The notes beneath the pieces were generated by a model. That model did not search any database. It was not told the DNA's origin and worked only from the letters and a program-made list of their open reading frames with translations. Positions 1 to 10,679 of a stretch of 55,642 nucleotides of DNA are shown here, in pieces. Position numbers and translations under genes: made by a program. Source of the DNA: Sutcliffiella tianshenii (lineage in GTDB: Bacteria; Bacillota; Bacilli; Bacillales; Bacillaceae_I); NCBI RefSeq assembly GCF_016908565.1, contig NZ_JAFBED010000017.1:1-55642 (forward strand), read 5' to 3'. Numbering within the stretch: position 1 is the stretch's first letter; every line of letters begins with the position of its first letter.

Positions 1-45
1 GGTAGTTGGGGGCTGTCCCCCTGTGAGAGTAGGACGTTGCCAGGC
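1..45 (+). rRNA. rrf: 5S ribosomal RNA, 3' end only
   Basis: The first 45 bases match the last third of a Bacillus 5S rRNA (GGTAGTTGGG at the start, GTGAGAGTAGGACGTTGCCA near the end). The 5' part lies outside the window. It closes an rRNA operon and is followed by a terminator. The exact 3' end is uncertain by a few bases. Confidence 0.93.
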
Positions 46-59
46 AAGTTTAGAGGAGA

Positions 60-89
60 GATCAGCGCTTTGGGTGCTGGTCTTTTTTT
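60..89 (+). terminator. rRNA operon terminator
   Basis: A 9-bp stem (GATCAGCGC pairing with GTGCTGGTC, two G-U pairs) is followed by seven T. It lies 15 bases after the 5S gene. Confidence 0.8.
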
Positions 90-153
90 GTGTTGATTTG
101 GGTTGGTTTGTTTGGATGGGGTGTTGTGTTGGTTTTTGACTTTGTATTTTTTG

Positions 154-248
154 TTGAGGGGGGCGGTGCTTATTAGTGCCAGGCCCCTCTTTTTTTGTTT
201 GGGGGAGAAAGAGGTTGGGTGGTGGATGGAGGGGCCAGGCCCCGCCGT
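154..248 (+). repeat. GTGCCAGGC-type dispersed repeat, copy 1
   Basis: This stretch is closely similar to 15154-15245. Shared blocks include AGTGCCAGGCCCCTC, a TTTTTTTGTTTGGGGGAGA tract and GGGTGGTGG. Both copies are in the same orientation, just after a rho-independent terminator and upstream of a sporulation gene. The GTGCCAGGC core resembles REP-like sequences I recall from Bacillaceae genomes; that link is from memory. An open frame across it (103-384) has a low-complexity product and no good ribosome site, so I do not call a gene. I see nothing else in 90-378. Confidence 0.6.
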
Positions 249-378
249 CTGTGGTGTGAGGGGGACAATGCCCTTTTTAAAAAACAGCCCATTCTTTTTA
301 TTTCAAGACAAACACAGACTAGTAGGCGCTACATACACTAATTGTAAGAGTTTGGTAGGCTGTGATATTCGTAATTTT

Positions 379-407
379 GTATAGAGTCGAAGCTTTTGGA
401 TAGACTA
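379..407 (+). promoter_or_regulatory. sigma-F type promoter of csfB
   Basis: GTATA at 379-383 and GGATAGACTA at 398-407 are separated by 14 bases. The -10 element fits the published forespore sigma-F consensus GGNNANAHTR at every position. It lies 24 bases upstream of the csfB start codon. Confidence 0.6.
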
Positions 408-431
408 GTGGATGGAGGTGGAGAAAGAGAT

Positions 432-629
432 ATGGAGTCCATTCATTCATCAGTTGGGGAAATGTGTATTGTGTGTGAAGAGAAGAAAGATAGAGGGATC
501 CATCTTTATACGGAGTTTATCTGTACGGACTGTGAAAAGGATATGCTTCAGACGGATACAGAAGATCCGAAGTATAGGTTTTATCTGAAACAGCTCAAAA
601 AGATTACGATTCCGAAAATTTATTCCTGA
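432..629 (+). CDS. csfB: Anti-sigma factor CsfB (Gin)
   Basis: 65 residues. CsfB/Gin binds and inhibits sigma-G (and sigma-E) during sporulation, so that the late forespore programme does not start early. The protein has the two zinc-binding CxxC pairs of the family (CIVC at residues 10-13, CTDC at about 29-32) and the conserved RGIHLYTEFIC block. I chose the ATG at 432: the longer frame from 396 would begin inside the sigma-F -10 element, while 432 has GGAGGTGG upstream and gives a length like the B. subtilis protein (64 aa). It is monocistronic, between a sigma-F promoter and a terminator. xpaC and yaaN, which follow csfB in B. subtilis, are absent here. Confidence 0.93.
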   Translation: MESIHSSVGEMCIVCEEKKDRGIHLYTEFICTDCEKDMLQTDTEDPKYRFYLKQLKKITIPKIYS

Positions 630-632
630 GTA

Positions 633-664
633 GAAAAGTCCTGATCGCGGGGCTTTTATTTTTG
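633..664 (+). terminator. Terminator of csfB
   Basis: AAAAGTCC pairs with GGGGCTTTT across a short loop and is followed by a T-rich run. Confidence 0.65.
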
Positions 665-757
665 TTTATGGGGAAATGGGGATAGGCTTTTAGATGGCAA
701 GGGTAGGAGAAGGCACGGCTATCGGCTATAATGGGTAATAATAATGAAGGAAAAAGA

Positions 758-2233
758 GTGAAGGTTATGAAGAAGATGGATCAACAGAAAACACCGATTT
801 ATTCTCGATTGAAGGCTCATTGGGAGACAGACCCTGTTTCGGGTCATGTGCCTGGACATAAGTATGGAAGGGTATTGCCAGAGAAGGGCCAAGCTTTTTT
901 TCGGGATATTTTAAAGATAGATGCTACGGAAATTTCCGGTTTGGACGATTTGCATAGTCCGGAAGAAATGATAAAGGAAGGCCAGGAGTTGGTATCCGAT
1001 CTTTATGGCTCGGATGCTTCCTTTTTCCTTGTGAATGGTTCGACTGTCGGGAATCTTGCCATGATATTGTCAGTTTGTTCTAGGGGAGACAGGGTGCTGG
1101 TGCAGCGTAATTGTCATAAATCCGTATTGAATGGGTTGGAGCTTGCGGGAGCGGAGCCGGTATTTTTATCATGTGGATATGATCCAATGATGGAAGTCTC
1201 GACCTCCGTCGAACTAGATGAATTGGACGAAGCATTGAAAACCATAGAGGATGTACAGGCGGTCATTTTGACCAATCCGAATTATTATGGCCTTTCAATT
1301 GATCTGAAGGCGATCATCGAAAGGGTTCATGAGGCAGGAATCCCAGTTTTGGTTGATGAAGCACATGGCGCCCATTTTGTGCTAGGATCGCCATTCCCTG
1401 TCTCGGCATTGGAGCTTGGAGCGGATGTTGTGGTCCATTCTGCACATAAGACATTGCCTGCCATGACGATGGGTTCTTTTTTACATATCAAGGGGAGCCT
1501 CGTGAGCCGTGAGAGGATCGCATACTATTTAAGGATGCTTCAATCAAGCAGTCCTTCCTATCCGATAATGGCATCGTTGGATCTGGCAAGAAGCTATATC
1601 GCTGCTTTAAGTAAAGAGGAGATAGATGCCATTGCAAAAGAGACTGCAAAGATCAGAAGAGAACTGGACATGCTGGATGGCATAAGAGTGGTAGTCCCTG
1701 AGAATAAAAGTATAGCAGTGGACCCATTGAAGGTCGTGATAAGGTCGACGAGTGGCCGGAGCGGCTTCGAATTGCAGCGGGATTTGGAAAGAGAAGGCGT
1801 GTTTTCTGAGCTTGCAGATGCTTGGAATGTATTAATTGTTTTGCCATTAGCGGTTATGGACGCAAAACATGATATGATAGAGAGAATAGAACGAGCTTTG
1901 CAAGAGAACGCCGGTGGTACAACTGACAGGAGATACACCAGACAAGGGGGTGTTCCCCTTTTCCCGAAGAAAATCAGTCAGCTTGCGATCCAACTTGATC
2001 AGCAACAAGAGCTTCCCAGTATGGAGTGCAAACTGGAGGACGCGATCGGAAGGGTTGCGGCAGAATCTGTTGTTCCCTACCCACCAGGGATCCCTGTACT
2101 TTTGAAGGGGGAAAGGGTGACGGAGGAAGTTGTGGAGTACCTAGGCGAGCTTACGAGGCTCGGCGCAAGATTTCAGGGAAATGAGAGAATGAAAAGTAAT
2201 TATATTTCTATATATAAGGAAGTAAAGGAGTAA
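758..2233 (+). CDS. yaaO: PLP-dependent Orn/Lys/Arg decarboxylase family protein (YaaO-like)
   Basis: 491 residues. This is a fold-type I PLP enzyme of the ornithine/lysine/arginine decarboxylase family; the exact amino acid substrate cannot be read from sequence. VDEAHGAHF supplies the PLP-contacting Asp and His, and the [10 protein letters not shown] motif carries the Schiff-base lysine (about residue 231). HVPGHKYG near the N-terminus is also typical. Start choice is not firm. GTG 758 has AAGGA seven bases upstream, whereas the ATG at 731 has no ribosome site and overlaps a TATAAT. ATG 767 and 776 are alternatives. It is followed seven bases later by tmk, as in B. subtilis, and likely cotranscribed with it. 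Confidence 0.88.
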   Translation: MKVMKKMDQQKTPIYSRLKAHWETDPVSGHVPGHKYGRVLPEKGQAFFRDILKIDATEISGLDDLHSPEEMIKEGQELVSDLYGSDASFFLVNGSTVGNLAMILSVCSRGDRVLVQRNCHKSVLNGLELAGAEPVFLSCGYDPMMEVSTSVELDELDEALKTIEDVQAVILTNPNYYGLSIDLKAIIERVHEAGIPVLVDEAHGAHFVLGSPFPVSALELGADVVVHSAHKTLPAMTMGSFLHIKGSLVSRERIAYYLRMLQSSSPSYPIMASLDLARSYIAALSKEEIDAIAKETAKIRRELDMLDGIRVVVPENKSIAVDPLKVVIRSTSGRSGFELQRDLEREGVFSELADAWNVLIVLPLAVMDAKHDMIERIERALQENAGGTTDRRYTRQGGVPLFPKKISQLAIQLDQQQELPSMECKLEDAIGRVAAESVVPYPPGIPVLLKGERVTEEVVEYLGELTRLGARFQGNERMKSNYISIYKEVKE

Positions 2234-2240
2234 CAGGCTA

Positions 2241-2879
2241 GTGAGTGGATTATTTATTACGTTTGAAGGACCAGAAGGCGCAGGGAAGACATCGATTATC
2301 CAGAAGTTGGCGAGAGAGATGGCCGAGGAGGGATTTCCTGTTCTTTTAACACGCGAGCCTGGGGGCATCAAGATTGCCGAGCAGATCAGGGGTGTCATTC
2401 TGGATTGTGATAATACGGAAATGGATGCGAGGACAGAGGCTCTTCTTTACGCAGCTGCAAGACGACAACATCTGGTGGAAAGGGTGCTGCCCGCCATGAA
2501 GGAAAATAAAATCGTTTTATGCGACCGCTTTATAGACAGTTCATTGGCATATCAGGGGCATGCACGCGGAATTGGCGTCGAGGAAGTGTTAAGCATCAAC
2601 GAGTTTGCGACAGAAAAGCAGATGCCTTCCCTGACAATTTACTTCGATATCGAGCCTGAAGAAGGACTTAAGAGAATTGCAGCGAATAATAAACGAGAAA
2701 TAAACCGTTTGGATCAGGAAGAAATGGATTTTCACCATCGTGTAAAAGAGGGCTATGATCAAGTGATTAAAAAGTATCGGGAACGTTTTCTGATGATTGA
2801 TGCGTCGAAGGACTTTGATTCTGTGTATGCGCAGGTGAAAGGTGAACTTACTGGATATTTGAAGAAACAGGGATATTGA
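2241..2879 (+). CDS. tmk: Thymidylate kinase
   Basis: 212 residues, the same length as B. subtilis Tmk. It phosphorylates dTMP to dTDP with ATP for DNA synthesis. Visible motifs are the P-loop GPEGAGKT (residues 10-17), LTREPGG, the [12 protein letters not shown] nucleotide-binding segment and a C-terminal lid region. The start is GTG with AAAGGAG ten bases upstream. It heads the replication-related run tmk-darA-yaaR-holB-ricT-yabA. Confidence 0.97.
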   Translation: MSGLFITFEGPEGAGKTSIIQKLAREMAEEGFPVLLTREPGGIKIAEQIRGVILDCDNTEMDARTEALLYAAARRQHLVERVLPAMKENKIVLCDRFIDSSLAYQGHARGIGVEEVLSINEFATEKQMPSLTIYFDIEPEEGLKRIAANNKREINRLDQEEMDFHHRVKEGYDQVIKKYRERFLMIDASKDFDSVYAQVKGELTGYLKKQGY

Positions 2880-2925
2880 GAATTTCCAATAATGAAGTAA
2901 TGAAGATACGTCATATTAATGGTAA

Positions 2926-3276
<351 letters not shown>

Positions 3277-3353
3277 TTTTTTTGGCGGCTTGATCTGGGC
3301 TGTTTTTTATAAGAAATCTTTTCAGGCATTCTATGTGAAAGGGACGTTTTCAT

Positions 3354-3794
3354 TTGAAAATTTCGTCTGAGCTTCGAACGAATTTGGATAAAGGCAGAAT
3401 GGATGTAAAAGGGGACGCAGCTTCCCGGTCGGGTTTCGGGGAAATCATGCAAAAGCATTCCTCCAAGCTGCAATCGGAACAGCTGAATATCCTCATGAGA
3501 GATATAGATATTGTCGGAAATAGATTGGGTAACTCCAGGACATTTCAGGATCTTGCAAAATATAAGACACTCGTCAAGCGGTTCATGGAAGAAGCGGTGG
3601 GGTTCGGGATGGAGCTTCATCAGTCCCATCACTGGACCAATGAAGGGCAATCCAGACATCTGCAGATTGTGAAACAGGTGGATGAGGCGTTGATCAGCCT
3701 GACCGAGGATGTAATGGATCAAGAAAAAACAAGAATAAATATTTTGGGCAGTATCGGAGAAATCAAGGGCCTGCTCATCAATTTATATATGTAA
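3354..3794 (+). CDS. yaaR: YaaR family (DUF327) protein
   Basis: 146 residues, the same length as I recall for B. subtilis YaaR. It is a helical cytosolic protein of unknown function. The sequence is rich in charged heptads, has no membrane segment, and carries no catalytic motif I recognise. The start codon is TTG, with AAAGGGA about ten bases upstream; MKISSELR matches the family N-terminus. Its fixed position between darA and holB suggests a link to c-di-AMP signalling or replication, but this is only context. Confidence 0.9.
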   Translation: MKISSELRTNLDKGRMDVKGDAASRSGFGEIMQKHSSKLQSEQLNILMRDIDIVGNRLGNSRTFQDLAKYKTLVKRFMEEAVGFGMELHQSHHWTNEGQSRHLQIVKQVDEALISLTEDVMDQEKTRINILGSIGEIKGLLINLYM

Positions 3795-3802
3795 GTAAGT
3801 GA

Positions 3803-4804
3803 GTGATAAATGTGATAAAAAGTTGGTCAGACTTGGACTACCAACCTACCGTTGCAAGAATCGTAACCAATAGCCTGCAAAGGAACCGGATTGCCCATGC
3901 TTATTTGCTTGACGGGATGAAGGGTACAGGTAAAAAAGACGTCAGCTATCTTTTTGCAAAAAGCCTGTTATGCAAGGACCGTAATGGGGTGGACCCATGT
4001 CAGGGATGTTCAAATTGTAAGCGGATAGATTCACGGAATCATCCGGATGTGCATGTGCTTGAGCCGGATGGGAACTCGATCAAAAAGCAGCAGATACAGT
4101 TTCTGCAGGAAGAGTTTACGAAAACAGGTTTGGAGTCTAAAAGAAAAATATACATTATTGAGCATGCAGATAAGATGACGACCAATGCAGCGAATAGTCT
4201 GTTGAAATTTTTAGAGGAGCCAAACCAGGAAACCTTCGCATTTTTGCTGACGGAAAATGTCCATCAAATGCTGAACACCATCATTTCACGCTGCCAGCCC
4301 TTGTCATTTCGGGCATTAACCTCCACCAGGATGGTAGATAAGCTTGTGGAAGAGGGTTTTTCCCTACCATTGGCAAGGACTGCTTCCCATTTGACGAACA
4401 GTTTAGAGGAAGCGGTAGAATTATGTCGAGATGATTGGTTTGCGCTTGCTAGAAATTTAGTGATAAAATTGTATGAAGCGTTATTCACGAGACAGCAGCA
4501 GGCGTTGTTGTTCATTCAAGAAAAGTGGATGCCTCATTTTCAAGATAGAAAGCAATTGGAGATAGGTTTAGATTTAATGCTATTTATTTATAAAGATATG
4601 TTATATGCTCAAGTGGACAAAAGGGAAGAGTTCGTATTTGCGGATGAGAAGGAGCAGATTGAAAAGTTTGCACTCCAGACGACCCAGCAACGTGTGACTG
4701 AGCATTTATCCTATATTTTACAAAGTAAGTCTCGGCTAGCATCGAATGTAAATCCGCACCTTCTCATGGAAAGATTAGCTTTAAACTTGCAGGAGGGATA
4801 TTAG
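3803..4804 (+). CDS. holB: DNA polymerase III subunit delta'
   Basis: 333 residues. This is the delta' clamp-loader subunit, which works with DnaX and HolA to load the beta sliding clamp. The AAA+ core is visible: a P-loop-like DGMKGTGKKD at the N-terminus, the zinc-binding cysteines in a CKDRNGVDPCQGCSNCKR segment, and TNAANSLLKFLEEP followed by ISRCQ (sensor region). The ribosome site is poor (AAGTGAGTGA). GTG 3803 is used here, but GTG 3812 is equally possible. The stop is one base before ricT. Confidence 0.95.
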   Translation: MINVIKSWSDLDYQPTVARIVTNSLQRNRIAHAYLLDGMKGTGKKDVSYLFAKSLLCKDRNGVDPCQGCSNCKRIDSRNHPDVHVLEPDGNSIKKQQIQFLQEEFTKTGLESKRKIYIIEHADKMTTNAANSLLKFLEEPNQETFAFLLTENVHQMLNTIISRCQPLSFRALTSTRMVDKLVEEGFSLPLARTASHLTNSLEEAVELCRDDWFALARNLVIKLYEALFTRQQQALLFIQEKWMPHFQDRKQLEIGLDLMLFIYKDMLYAQVDKREEFVFADEKEQIEKFALQTTQQRVTEHLSYILQSKSRLASNVNPHLLMERLALNLQEGY

Positions 4805-4805
4805 T

Positions 4806-5633
4806 TTGTATGAAGTTGTAGGAGTACGATTCAAAAAAGCAGGGAAAATATATTATTTTGACCCAAATGGGCTTGATATAACTGATAATGAATATGTCAT
4901 TGTCGAAACAGTACGCGGTGTGGAATTCGGTAAAGCGGTTATCGGTAAGAAAAAAGTGGATGAAAATGATGTTGTCCTTCCATTGAAAAAGGTGCTGCGC
5001 ATTGCGGATCAAAAGGATCGTCTCATAGTGGACGAAAACAAAAAAGCTGCCCAGGAAGCGTTCGATGTATGCTTCACGAAGGTGACCGATCATGGATTGG
5101 ATATGAAGCTGGTCGATGTGGAATACACGTTCGACCGCAATAAGATCATCTTCTATTTTACAGCAGATGGCCGAGTGGATTTCCGCGAGCTGGTAAAAGA
5201 TCTGGCTTCCATCTTCCGGACACGGATCGAGCTGCGTCAGATCGGGGTACGTGATGAGGCCAAGCTTCTTGGCGGAATCGGGCCATGTGGACGCATGCTA
5301 TGCTGTTCTACCTTCCTGGGGGACTTTGAACCTGTGTCCATCAAAATGGCAAAGGATCAAAACTTGTCTTTAAACCCTTCCAAGATCTCAGGTCTATGCG
5401 GACGCCTCATGTGCTGTCTGAAATATGAAAATGACGAATATGAGTCTGCAAAAGAGCAATTGCCTGATTTGGACGAGGTGATCCAAACTCCAAGCGGTTC
5501 TGGCCGTGTAGTAGGGTTAAATATCCTGGAACGCGTGTTGCAAGTGGAGTTGGCAGGAAAAGAACGAGTGGTAGAATACACGCTGGATGAACTACTACAA
5601 GAGGGAGCCGTTTCATCACAAGCCACAGATTAA
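4806..5633 (+). CDS. ricT: Regulatory iron-sulfur protein RicT (YaaT, PSP1 family)
   Basis: 275 residues. RicT forms a complex with RicA and RicF that carries Fe-S clusters and supports RNase Y-dependent mRNA maturation, sporulation and competence. Two cysteine clusters stand out: C161 with C166-C167 in GPCGRMLCCSTF, and C198 with C203-C204 in GLCGRLMCCLKYE. The start is TTG with AGGAGGGA upstream, and MYEVVGVRFKKAGKIYYFDP matches the family N-terminus. It follows holB by one base, so the two are probably translationally coupled. Confidence 0.96.
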   Translation: MYEVVGVRFKKAGKIYYFDPNGLDITDNEYVIVETVRGVEFGKAVIGKKKVDENDVVLPLKKVLRIADQKDRLIVDENKKAAQEAFDVCFTKVTDHGLDMKLVDVEYTFDRNKIIFYFTADGRVDFRELVKDLASIFRTRIELRQIGVRDEAKLLGGIGPCGRMLCCSTFLGDFEPVSIKMAKDQNLSLNPSKISGLCGRLMCCLKYENDEYESAKEQLPDLDEVIQTPSGSGRVVGLNILERVLQVELAGKERVVEYTLDELLQEGAVSSQATD

Positions 5634-5645
5634 GAGGTGGAGAAT

Positions 5646-6014
5646 TTGGACAAGAAAGAGATTTTTGATTCTGTAAGCAATATGGAAGAACAGATCGGAC
5701 ATTTATATAAACAGCTCGGAGAATTGAAAGAACACCTTGCCCTTATTATCGAAGAAAACAACAGTGTCCTCGTCGAGAACGGCCATTTGCGGAACCGTCT
5801 GGAACAAATGTCAAATGAGTCCGTTACGCAGAAGAAGACAAAAAAGAAACAGAACGAGCATAAGGAGCAGAACAAGCAGAACGATGTGGGAGAAGGATAT
5901 GATAACCTTGCACGGTTGTATCAAGAGGGGTTTCATATCTGCAATCTCCATTTTGGGAGTCCCCGAAAAGAAGGCGATTGCCTGTTTTGCCTGTCCTTCC
6001 TTAATAAAAAGTAA
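5646..6014 (+). CDS. yabA: DNA replication initiation control protein YabA
   Basis: 122 residues. YabA binds DnaA and the DnaN clamp and limits re-initiation of replication. The N-terminal half is a leucine-rich coiled coil (about residues 1-60). The C-terminal half has a zinc site made by the HICNLHFG and CLFCLSF motifs. I chose TTG 5646 (MDKKEIFDS, with AGGTGG six bases upstream) over an in-frame GTG at 5637, because the family begins with MDKKE. The stop codon lies within the terminator stem. Confidence 0.95.
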   Translation: MDKKEIFDSVSNMEEQIGHLYKQLGELKEHLALIIEENNSVLVENGHLRNRLEQMSNESVTQKKTKKKQNEHKEQNKQNDVGEGYDNLARLYQEGFHICNLHFGSPRKEGDCLFCLSFLNKK

Positions 6015-6047
6015 AGTCGCCTCCTACAATGCGTGGCGACTTTTTTC
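6013..6047 (+). terminator. Terminator after yabA
   Basis: A perfect 9-bp stem, AAAGTCGCC with GGCGACTTT, runs into TTTTTT. It closes the tmk-yabA run. Confidence 0.9.
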
Positions 6048-6109
6048 TATTTAAAAAGAAGTCTAGGTTATAATAAAGGTTAAGATAGGAAAGAAAGGGT
6101 TATGGAGAA

Positions 6110-6859
6110 ATGGTACAGCTTGTAGAAGATGAGCGTTTAGATTACTTATTGGCAGAGAATTTACGAATTATACAGAGTCCTTCGGTGTTTTCCTTTTCCT
6201 TGGATGCAGTCCTTCTGGCGCGATTTGCATATGTGCCTATTCAAAAGGGCGCAATCCTTGACCTTTGCACAGGAAACGGAATCATCCCATTATTATTGAG
6301 CACAAGGACCAAGGGAACCATTACGGGAGTGGAAATCCAAGAACGGCTTGCAAACATGGCACAAAGGAGCTTTGCCTATAACAAGCTGGAAGACCGGTTA
6401 AAAGTGCTGCATCAGGACATCAAAAATATCCCGGCAATTCTTGGGCATGGGAAGTTTGATGTAGTGACGTGCAACCCGCCATATTTTCTTGTACCGGAAA
6501 AGGAAGAGAAGATCAATGCGAATATCCATTATGCGATTGCCCGTCATGAAATCCATTGTACGCTGGAGGATGTAGTTAGGGTGAGCAGTCAAATGGTCAA
6601 ACAAGGGGGCAAGGTTGCTTTTGTCCACCGTCCGGGAAGGTTTTTGGATATTGTGACGTTAATGAGGAAGTACCGCCTGGAGCCAAAGCGCATCCAGTTT
6701 GTACATTCGAGGGTCGATAAACCCGCCAATACGCTGTTAATCGAAGGAATAAAGGATGGCAACCCTGATATGAAAATACTTCCGCCGCTGATTGTATATG
6801 ACGAAAAAGGGGAGTACTCCCCGGAGGTGCGATATATGCTCTATGGCGAAAATGAATAA
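6110..6859 (+). CDS. trmN6: tRNA1(Val) (adenine37-N6)-methyltransferase family protein (YabB)
   Basis: 249 residues. It is a class I SAM-dependent methyltransferase related to TrmN6, which makes m6A37 in t[18 protein letters not shown] is the SAM-binding motif I, and CNPPYF is the NPPY catalytic motif of adenine-N6 methylases. The N-terminus (DERLDYLL, then [16 protein letters not shown]) matches B. subtilis YabB. A TATAAT at 6069-6074 may be a weak promoter. The GIY-YIG gene yazA, which follows in B. subtilis, is missing: only 59 bases separate this gene from rsmI. Confidence 0.93.
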   Translation: MVQLVEDERLDYLLAENLRIIQSPSVFSFSLDAVLLARFAYVPIQKGAILDLCTGNGIIPLLLSTRTKGTITGVEIQERLANMAQRSFAYNKLEDRLKVLHQDIKNIPAILGHGKFDVVTCNPPYFLVPEKEEKINANIHYAIARHEIHCTLEDVVRVSSQMVKQGGKVAFVHRPGRFLDIVTLMRKYRLEPKRIQFVHSRVDKPANTLLIEGIKDGNPDMKILPPLIVYDEKGEYSPEVRYMLYGENE

Positions 6860-6918
6860 AGCATGGAACCGGCGAAAAAATGGCAAAAAAGAAAAGTAAC
6901 TAAATGAGGGATGGAAAG

Positions 6919-7803
6919 ATGGATATTTGGCAACAGAACAGTTTTTCAGATAAATATCAGGAAGGGCGGCTTTATCTTGTGCCGACCCCGATCGGGAATT
7001 TGGAGGATATCACCTTTCGCTCCCTTAGGATGTTGAAGGAAGTTGACTTCATAGCAGCAGAGGATACAAGGCAAACGAAGAAGCTGTGCAATTATTTTGA
7101 GATAGCCACCCCGCTGATCAGCTATCACGAGCATAATAAGCAGCAGAGCGGCAAGAAAATCATCGAACTCTTGAAAGAAGGCAAGGATGTGGCGCTTGTC
7201 AGTGATGCAGGGATGCCCTCCATCTCAGATCCTGGATATGAAATTGTGGTCGAGGCGTTGGAAGAACGCTTGTATGTCGTTCCGATGCCAGGGGCAAATG
7301 CTGCGCTGACCGCGCTGATCGCATCCGGACTGGTAGCTCAGCCGTTCTACTTTTACGGCTTTCTCGACAGGCATAAAAAGGAGAAGAAAAAGGAGCTGGA
7401 AAAACTTCTGCGTTTGCAGGATACCATTATCCTTTACGAATCTCCACACCGTCTGAAGGATACACTATCAGCAATGCTTGAGGTCCTAGGGGACAGGAAG
7501 ATTGTTGTAAGCAGGGAACTGACGAAGAAGTTTGAGGAGTTCACCCGTGGAAGGATTTCCGAAGTGATCGCATTGCTGGGTGACCAGGCTGTAAAAGGGG
7601 AATGCTGCCTGATTCTCGAGGGCAATGCAGAAGAAATCACAGATGAAGGGGAAGCATGGTGGCTATCCTTCTCCCTACAGGAACACGTGGAACATTATAT
7701 GAAGGAAGGCAACCAATCATCCAAGGACGCGATCAAACAAGTCGCAAAAGATAGGGACCTCCCAAAACGGGAAGTTTATCAGGCGTTTCATGTGGAAGAG
7801 TAA
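6919..7803 (+). CDS. rsmI: 16S rRNA (cytidine1402-2'-O)-methyltransferase
   Basis: 294 residues. RsmI 2'-O-methylates C1402 in the decoding centre of 16S rRNA with SAM. It is a tetrapyrrole-methylase-fold protein: LYLVPTPIGNLEDITFR at the N-terminus, AAEDTRQTKKL, the SDAGMPSISDPG loop and the PGANAALTALIASG motif. I chose ATG 6919, which has GAGGG eight bases upstream. ATG 6904 lies in frame but has no good ribosome site. A two-way terminator follows, shared with abrB. Confidence 0.96.
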   Translation: MDIWQQNSFSDKYQEGRLYLVPTPIGNLEDITFRSLRMLKEVDFIAAEDTRQTKKLCNYFEIATPLISYHEHNKQQSGKKIIELLKEGKDVALVSDAGMPSISDPGYEIVVEALEERLYVVPMPGANAALTALIASGLVAQPFYFYGFLDRHKKEKKKELEKLLRLQDTIILYESPHRLKDTLSAMLEVLGDRKIVVSRELTKKFEEFTRGRISEVIALLGDQAVKGECCLILEGNAEEITDEGEAWWLSFSLQEHVEHYMKEGNQSSKDAIKQVAKDRDLPKREVYQAFHVEE

Positions 7804-7804
7804 C

Positions 7805-7840
7805 AAAAAAAAGAGGTCGCAGTCGCGACCTCTTTTTTTA
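7805..7840. terminator. Bidirectional terminator between rsmI and abrB
   Basis: A stem of GAGGTCGC with GCGACCTC and loop AGTC is flanked by an A run on one side and a T run on the other. It can serve both convergent genes, and overlaps the abrB stop codon. Confidence 0.92.
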
Positions 7841-8119
7841 TTTTGCTGTTAAGCTGTTTTGGATCTCTTCGATGATTTTTTCTGCACCTTCACGGCTCAA
7901 GATGATTTTGCCATCTGCAAGTGTAAGGTTGTTATCAGAAACTTCGCCAGTAACTTGGCAAGTCATGTTTGGCTTGTATTTCTTTAAGATGATTTTTTCG
8001 TCATCCACATAGATTTCTAAAGCATCTTTCTCAGCAATTCCTAATGTTCTGCGAAGCTCGATAGGAATAACCACGCGGCCTAGCTCGTCAACTTTACGTA
8101 CAATACCAGTAGATTTCAT
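7838..8119 (-). CDS. abrB: Transition-state regulator AbrB
   Basis: 93 residues. AbrB is a DNA-binding global repressor of stationary-phase and sporulation genes. The N-terminal swapped-hairpin domain (MKSTGIVRKVDELGRVVIP through LKKYKP) is essentially identical to B. subtilis AbrB, and the C-terminal half is the multimerisation domain. GAGAGGGG precedes the ATG. It is the only protein gene on the - strand. Upstream are a sigma-A promoter and tandem Spo0A boxes, so Spo0A~P repression at the start of sporulation is expected. spoVG, a classical AbrB target, lies 11 kb away. Confidence 0.98.
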   Translation of the reverse strand: MKSTGIVRKVDELGRVVIPIELRRTLGIAEKDALEIYVDDEKIILKKYKPNMTCQVTGEVSDNNLTLADGKIILSREGAEKIIEEIQNSLTAK

Positions 8120-8182
8120 AAGAAAAATACCCCTCTCAAATAGAAAAATTGTAATATTATAAGAATCTAATTATCTATCATT

Positions 8183-8199
8183 TTCGTCATTATTCGACA
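8183..8199 (-). promoter_or_regulatory. Tandem Spo0A boxes downstream of the proximal abrB promoter
   Basis: Read on the - strand this is TGTCGAATAATGACGAA: a perfect 0A box (TGTCGAA) followed three bases later by a one-mismatch box (TGACGAA). It lies about 10-25 bases after the predicted start site. The same arrangement represses abrB in B. subtilis. Confidence 0.85.
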
Positions 8200-8215
8200 A
8201 ATCTAATGTAATTTC

Positions 8216-8244
8216 ATCATAACAATATTTACAAAATACGTCAA
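8216..8244 (-). promoter_or_regulatory. Proximal abrB promoter (sigma-A)
   Basis: On the - strand, TTGACG (8244-8239) and TATGAT (8221-8216) are separated by 17 bases, directly upstream of the tandem 0A boxes. Confidence 0.8.
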
Positions 8245-8387
8245 CAGATTTAATTGAAAAAAATTGTATTTCTATAAAAATATGTATTTGAAAAGCGGGT
8301 TTAAAGCGCTATATATAGGGATTTCGGGATTAAAGATTACATTTTGTTTACAGATTATTACTTTATAAATATTTGAATGATAATAAT

Positions 8388-8441
8388 ATTATATACATCA
8401 TTCGACAAATTTCAACTTTTTCCTCAAGCGAAATTTCGACA
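8388..8441 (-). promoter_or_regulatory. Possible distal Spo0A-controlled promoter upstream of abrB
   Basis: On the - strand, TTGAAA (8415-8410) and TATAAT (8393-8388) have a 16-bp spacer. A perfect 0A box, TGTCGAA (8407-8401), lies inside the spacer, and a second perfect box (8441-8435) lies about 20 bases upstream. A transcript would run about 270 bases before abrB. The rest of 8245-8387 is AT-rich with no reading frame I trust. Confidence 0.55.
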
Positions 8442-8505
8442 AAGTTCACTATTGTTTTGGAGGGGATCCGGGGAAACGCATTGCACTAATTTTTTTGCTC
8501 AATCC

Positions 8506-8535
8506 TTAACAATACCGGCCTAAACCATGTATAAT
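8506..8535 (+). promoter_or_regulatory. metG promoter (sigma-A)
   Basis: TTAACA at 8506-8511 and TATAAT at 8530-8535 are separated by 18 bases. The transcript would have a leader of about 110 bases. Confidence 0.6.
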
Positions 8536-8573
8536 AGTAATAAAAATTAGGTTAAGATGTACATAAATGAATA

Positions 8574-8621
8574 AGTAGAAGTCGCTCAATGCTCTCGTCC
8601 CATGGGCGAGGGCTTTCTGCT
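8574..8621 (+). promoter_or_regulatory. Structured 5' leader of metG
   Basis: AGTAGAA (8574-8580) can pair with TTCTGCT (8615-8621), enclosing a second stem of GCTCTCG plus CCC with GGG plus CGAGGGC. There is no T-box sequence (TGGNACCGCG) and no long T run, so it is neither an ordinary T-box nor a clear terminator. Confidence 0.5.
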
Positions 8622-8638
8622 TTATATGTTTCGATTAA

Positions 8639-10645
<2,007 letters not shown>

Positions 10646-10679
10646 CTAATTCCTATCAGGGAATAATAAAATTTAAAAG

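Noticed and set aside
103-384. A 93-codon open frame after the 5S gene
   Set aside because: It crosses a dispersed repeat, has a low-complexity G/T-rich composition, no ribosome site and no recognisable product.
7678-7697. A second CACGTG site (GGAACACGTGGAACA) in rsmI, considered as parS
   Set aside because: Only one half matches the parS consensus; the other half has several mismatches.
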